A DNA stretch of 64,000 bases, taken from Eublepharis macularius. Taxonomy: Eukaryota; Chordata; Lepidosauria; Squamata; Eublepharidae. Shown piece by piece: positions 59,644-64,000 of the stretch (within the stretch, counting starts at the first letter, position 1; each line of letters begins with the position of its first letter). The position numbers and the translations under genes are program-made. The notes under the pieces were generated by a model. That model did no database searches, was not told where the DNA came from, and worked only from the letters and a program-made list of their open reading frames with translations. The stretch is taken from NCBI RefSeq assembly GCF_028583425.1, contig NC_072793.1, positions 101,169,689 to 101,233,688 of the forward strand, given 5' to 3'.

Positions 59644-60885
59644 GCTATAGTGCATGAAGTAAATGAACAACATCTTCTCTTACTGTTTTCTTAGTAAGCC
59701 AGCAGGTGTTGATGATGATCTCTAAAATGCTGGAGCCAGACTAAGATAACATTATTCCCCTCGGAAGATTCTGAAACGTTCTAATGAGCTTTTGCAATGG
59801 AAACAAAATTGGTTGCCCTTGGTTGGAGCCTTGCTGTCTTCCCTAGGGTTGTCAGTGATCTGCAATAATTTTTTCCACCTAGGAATGGGGAACTTGGTTA
59901 CTGATGTGTTATTTCACTCCCAGACTGACAGAGAGAGAAAAGAGACTCGGCACACTCTAATTTAAACATGAAAATAATCCTTGTTTAAGATACCATTCTG
60001 ATCTTATATTTCAACATAAAGTCGACCCTGGTCCCAGGGTCCAGTAGACAAATTATTATGAGCCCCATGAGAAATTTCTGTTAAGGACAAGGCTAGGTTT
60101 ATAACTAAGCATATTGTACTAAGTAATAAACATACTAAGAGATAAACATTAAGCAGGTCTATTTAGAATCAAACTCAGGTATATTCGATGGGTTTACTTG
60201 CCAGAAAGTGTTCTTAGGATTGCAAAACAAGTAGATAAAACTGAACAGAAGATCTGCTGATTTACTCAGACACATTCAAATATTTAACAAGCCATACTTC
60301 AGTCAAGCCAGCATATTGCAAGAGAAGATCAAGAGGGGTGGGGCTGAAAAAAGGGGTCTTCCACCAGCACTGACATTCTCACTGAGGTATTCCAGATCAA
60401 CTTCCAGGGAATTCCAGGGTTTTCTGGGAACAAAATTGCCAGCCAGCCAGGAAAAAAACCTCTCAGTCCATTCACAGGGCCTGTATCTTGTCGTCTTATA
60501 TTGGCTGTGAAGCTTTGGCTGATGCCAAATGTTATCCCTACTAGTTGCTTTGGAGTACATGGTCTTTAAAGGCCTAGCCACAGGAACCAATAAAAAAATG
60601 TCAACTTTACCTGGGACATAGCTTGAAAACCACTGCTGTGTTGCATATGGTCACCTTAAGGGCAGTTGGCTGACCATTAAAAGTCTCGTGGGATTCCCGT
60701 ATCTACATATCTCATACCCCCAGGAAGGAAAAAAAAATACCAGCAGGACACATTTCCCCTCACATCTATTTCCCTAATCATATCTGCATCCTCTTACAGC
60801 TAAAATATTGGGAGATGTGTGGTTAGCTCTCCTGCGTCGTGTGTTTGTTGTCTTGCAGCATGATTCCTTTTCTTGACATTCTTAA
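59644..60885. other. No gene recognised
   Basis: Unique-looking AT-rich sequence without coding character. Confidence 0.45.
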
Positions 60886-61124
60886 CAACATTCAATTTAT
60901 ATACTGCCCTTCAGGATAACTTAATGCTCACTCAGAGTGGTTTACAAAGTGAGTTATTATTATTCTCACAACAATCACCCTGTGAGGTGGCTGGTACTGA
61001 GAGAGCTTAGAGAAGCTGTGACTGACCCAAGGTCACCCAGCTGGCTTCAAGCAGAGGAGTGGGGAATCAAACCCGGTTCTCCAGATTAGAGTCCTGCTGC
61101 TCTTAACCATTATGCCAAGCTGGT
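60886..61124 (-). mobile_element. tRNA-derived SINE with GTT tail
   Basis: Minus strand: A box GGCATAATGGTTAAGAGCAG, B box GGGTTTGATTCCCC, tail TATCCTGAAGGGCAGTATAT. Same family as 26829 and 51718, and all three are in the same orientation. Confidence 0.8.
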
Positions 61125-61299
61125 TCTTCTAATAGAATGCAGCCATGGGGAGAGACAATCACCCATGAGATGGTTTTCACCTAAGCTGAATATATATATA
61201 GTGCTTTTCTTGTTTTTAAAAAAACTGGTGCAAAGTTTTCCACCAAATCCCCACTCAGGACTTGGGAGAGTTCCCCCCAAACATGCCAGTACTCAGTAC

Positions 61300-61975
61300 T
61301 GGTGAGTACCACCACAAAAAAGGCTCACATGAATTATATTGAACACATTCTGCAGTCACTTCATTGGTTACTCATCAATTACTGGACTCAGTTCAAGGTT
61401 TTGGCTATCACATACAAAACCCTTCATGGCCTTGGTCTCACATATCTACGGGAGCACCTCTCTCCCTATGCTCCACCGCGGCAGTTTTGTTCATCTGAAC
61501 AGGGCCTTCTGATGGTGCCACCTTGCACATAGGCAAAATCAGCAGTTGCCTGTACTCATGCATTCGTTATGGTGGCCCCACCTTATGAAACTGCCTGCCA
61601 GAAGAGGTTAGGAAAGTTCTTGCTTTCCTGGCTTTCTGCAAATTGTGCAAAACCAAATTATTCAGGAGCGTTCATACCCAGGTAATTGTGCTGTGCTCTA
61701 AAGCAATAGTTCCAAGAGATGCTTTGATAAAGGCATAGGGACTGCAGACTCCTGTGCACTGCCTGTTCCTGTCGTTTATTATGTCACGTAAAATTGCTTC
61801 TGCTTCATTTTAGTATTATTTCAGCTGTGTACCGGATTTCTGCTTGTTTTCAAATCTCTGCAAGTTTGCATTTGTATATCCTACTGCATTATTTATTGAA
61901 TATCCATGTTGTTTGATTTACACTGTTTAAAATGCCTGTAATAAAAGCGGAGTAGAAATAACGTAAATAAAATAA
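61300..61975 (+). mobile_element. L2-type LINE 3' fragment
   Basis: Frame at 61302-61532 reads LQSLHWLLINYWTQFKVLAI and TYKTLHGLGLTYLREHLSPY, the L2 C-terminal signature. The 3' UTR ends AAATAAAATAAAT. A short piece of tRNA-like SINE (AAGCAGATGCTCTAG) follows at about 61980. Confidence 0.75.
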
Positions 61976-62009
61976 ATCAAAGCAGATGCTCTAGTACTGG
62001 ACTGAATTC

Positions 62010-62760
62010 CTCTTCGGGCTTTTCGGTGGGGGCGGGGGGGGGGGTGGCTTACAAAATGCAGAACCTGAATCGGAAGACTGGTGCGGGAAGGAAGAACGGC
62101 TTCTTCGATCCTCCTACTGGACCCTCCTGGCCACCCCTCCTCTTCTACAGGAGCCGGTCCCCCCTCCCCACCCCGCCACAGCCTTGGCTGCGCCTCCTGC
62201 GTCCCGGGCGAGAGAGGCGCGGCGCCGTCGTCGGCCGGTAGGTGGCGCTGTACGCTCGGAGCGGCCGGCGGCGGGGCGGGGAGTGATGTGCTGTGCTGTG
62301 GTGTGACGCTGCTCGCTCAACGCCCGCAAGCGGTCAAGGGGGACAGGGGCGGGCGAGAGAGCCAGCGGCCGGCGACAGCTGTTCCGGCGACTGCGAAAGC
62401 GCAGGTACCGTCGGCCGGCCGGCGGGCCGGGCCTGCCTTGGGGGGAGGAGCGCTGCGCAGCGCAGGGCGCGTTGTAGTGGCTGGGATGGCCGAGCCTCTG
62501 CAAAGTCGGAGGCTGGCAGAGGGAGTCCACCCCGCGTTGGCTGGAGAGGGGGAGGCGGTGCGCGCGGTGTTTGGCGGCCTAGGGGCGGGCAGGGGCGGGG
62601 TTGGTGATCAGCCGCCTGCCTGCCGGGGGTGGCTGGGCAGCACTGGCGTGGGAGGGCATCGTCTTCCAAGGCCTGGATCCAAGGCCGGGAAAGTAAGCCA
62701 GGTTGCCGAGTGTCGTCTGCGTCCTTTATGTAAATACCACTTTTAGTTTTTGCCCCGATG
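62010..62760 (+). promoter_or_regulatory. CpG island, likely promoter
   Basis: Very GC- and CpG-rich block with GC boxes (GGGGCGGGG types) in an otherwise AT-rich region. It contains a plus-strand splice donor GCGCAG|GTACCG at 62404|62405, an ETS-like TTCCGG near 62377, and a CTCF-like sequence at 62235-62248. The overlapping reading frames here reflect GC content. Likely drives the L1-ORF1-like frame at 63438; it could also serve a gene on the minus strand. Confidence 0.65.
62235..62248 (+). promoter_or_regulatory. CTCF-like site
   Basis: CCGGTAGGTGGCGC fits the core CTCF consensus (CCASYAGRKGGCRS) at 12 of 14 positions by eye. Inside the CpG island. Prediction only. Confidence 0.35.
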
Positions 62761-63437
62761 TTTAAAAGGGGAGGCGGGGCGAGTATTTTAAAAGCATAAT
62801 GAGTCGTTAGTGCACTTACTGTTCCTCATACATCTTCCTAGCAAAGAATTCCCACCTCTACAGCCTAATTCCATTACGTTTTCTATTCCTGAAATGTTGA
62901 CCAGACACCACACTTTGAGCCAGTGCTGGTAGAGGGTTGAAGGATTAGTATGCAGAAAGCAAACTGCTCTAGATGTTATCCTGAAGGCGATTGCTAAAAG
63001 GAGTGGGTGGGAGAAATGGATCTGTTGTGCTTTCCCAGGGCTTGTGGCTCAAACTGAATAGGATGGATCTGCCAGGTATAACTGGGGGGAGGGGGGAGCC
63101 GGAGGAGAGATGTGGGTGTGTACCAGCGAGTTCATGATTCACTCTCAGGCTCTTCTGTGCAAGCTGCAGAGTATCCATTGAGGAGTTTCACATAGTCCCA
63201 CCCCATCAGTAGTGGCCTTGTGTGTGTTTTAACGCCTGTGAAGCTGCTGGAGGAGGGGAAGAAGGAAGGTGTGTACATAGTAGGGAGGCAAAACGGCTTG
63301 TAAACAAGGGTGTGTCCTGCTACATTTAAACCAGCCAGAGCAGTGGGAAGTTACGAGCTTGTCCTAGCAAGAATAGTAGTCTTGGTTACTTCTTGAAGGT
63401 ATTAATGTTTCCTCTTTCCTGAGACGAAAATTAATCA

Positions 63438-64000
63438 ATGGCTGAGGCTCAGCGATCTTCAGAAACCGGTATGGAGACGATGCTTTCAGACTGCAGAAGA
63501 CCTTGTGGTGTGTGTCTTTGTCCGAATGCAGCAAATTCAATACCAGATTTGTTGGAGCAAATGGCATCTGAACAAGATTCTATAAGCCAAACCCTAACTT
63601 CTCTCTCAGCAAAGTTAGCAAAGCTTGAGAAGTGCCTGGAAGAGACAGACCATCAAGTAGAAGTGCTGGAAGCAAAGATGGTGTCCACCCAAGGTTGTGT
63701 AGTAAAACACTCTACTCTGATGGGAGAGATTGCAGCAGGGTACCGGAAAGTGGACCACAGGCTGGAGACCCTGGAGAACAAAGTGCGGGCTCGGAACTTG
63801 CGGGTCATTGGTGTCCCAGCTGCTGTCAGAGATGGAAATCTCATTCCATTCATAGAAAACTTAGTGCCAACTGTGTTTGACTTAAATGGGAAAGCAGTTC
63901 CTGTCTGTATAGAAAATGCATACCGTCTCCCAGCAAAGAATGCCCAGGAGGGTAACAGGAGTGCTGTGCTAATAACTCTCTCTGATTTAAGGCATCGAGA
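63438..64000 (+). CDS. L1 ORF1p-like protein (Transposase_22 type), runs off window end
   Basis: The frame is open for 187 codons to the window edge without a stop. The product starts MAEAQRSSETGM. Residues 19-28 hold a small cysteine cluster (C19, C23, C26, C28). Residues about 36-117 form a heptad-rich coiled coil. From about residue 118 an RRM-like part begins with RARNLRVIGVP, matching the NLRIxGxP start of L1 ORF1p RRM domains; IENAYRLP and SAVLITLSDLRHR fit later strands. A plausible acceptor (pyrimidine tract, AG at 63422-63423) lies 14 nt before the ATG, and a CpG island with a plus-strand donor (62404|62405) lies 1 kb upstream. It could be a host gene built on an L1-derived exon, or simply ORF1 of an L1 whose 5' UTR is the GC-rich stretch. 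The C-terminal part and anything after it lie outside the window. Confidence 0.75.
   Translation, partial: MAEAQRSSETGMETMLSDCRRPCGVCLCPNAANSIPDLLEQMASEQDSISQTLTSLSAKLAKLEKCLEETDHQVEVLEAKMVSTQGCVVKHSTLMGEIAAGYRKVDHRLETLENKVRARNLRVIGVPAAVRDGNLIPFIENLVPTVFDLNGKAVPVCIENAYRLPAKNAQEGNRSAVLITLSDLRHR

Noticed and set aside
62081-62746. 221-codon frame and neighbours in the CpG island
   Set aside because: Frames on both strands reflect GC content; no known similarity.
54160-64000. ABHD14A exons head to head with ABHD14B
   Set aside because: No hydrolase motifs on the plus strand in this interval.

Overview
The window looks like the genome of a squamate reptile, probably a lizard. The host gene it carries is vertebrate in structure. 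The repeats are of kinds abundant in squamates: L2-clade LINEs, L1-type LINEs, MIR-like and tRNA-derived SINEs, a 5S rRNA-derived SINE, Penelope-like pieces and many short hAT-like DNA transposons. The species cannot be told from sequence alone.

The one secure host gene is ABHD14B on the minus strand. Its three coding exons (51421-51214, 50020-49779, 47543-47361) encode 210 aa with the Ser-Asp-His triad intact. A 5' UTR acceptor lies at 51449 and a possible non-coding first exon ends at 54086. Two CpG islands look like promoters. The one at 31.6-32.5 kb has a strong minus-strand splice donor; human synteny (PCBP4 next to ABHD14B on the same strand) makes PCBP4 a candidate, but no KH-domain exon was found. 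The one at 62.0-62.75 kb lies just upstream of an open plus-strand reading frame (63438 to the window end) related to L1 ORF1.

Layout: 0-4.4 kb is mostly featureless with old repeats. A hAT-like transposon (4495-5167) and an ORF1-only, HAL1-like L1 with a perfect 20-bp target duplication (5228-6801) follow. From 8 to 20 kb is a dense repeat field: an L2 tail, a hammerhead-like foldback, an antisense L2 piece, several members of one hAT-like family carrying a CRE/ETS-like palindrome, a palindromic MITE and a nearly full-length L2-clade LINE (about 15930-18944). From 20 to 31 kb is sparse. From 33 to 40.6 kb come a GC-rich block, an L2 fragment, a 5S SINE, a solo LTR fossil, a hAT-like element and a 5'-truncated L1. 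From 44 to 62 kb ABHD14B lies among SINEs, L2 fragments, a Penelope-like remnant and hammerhead-bearing repeats.

The most interesting thread is a scattered set of short repeats that share a hammerhead-ribozyme-like core (CTGANGA, helix II, GAAA). The bases of helices I and II differ between copies yet remain complementary. A Penelope-like fragment at 58.4 kb carries a textbook version. The ORF1-only L1 and the L1-ORF1-like frame behind a CpG island are the other main leads.
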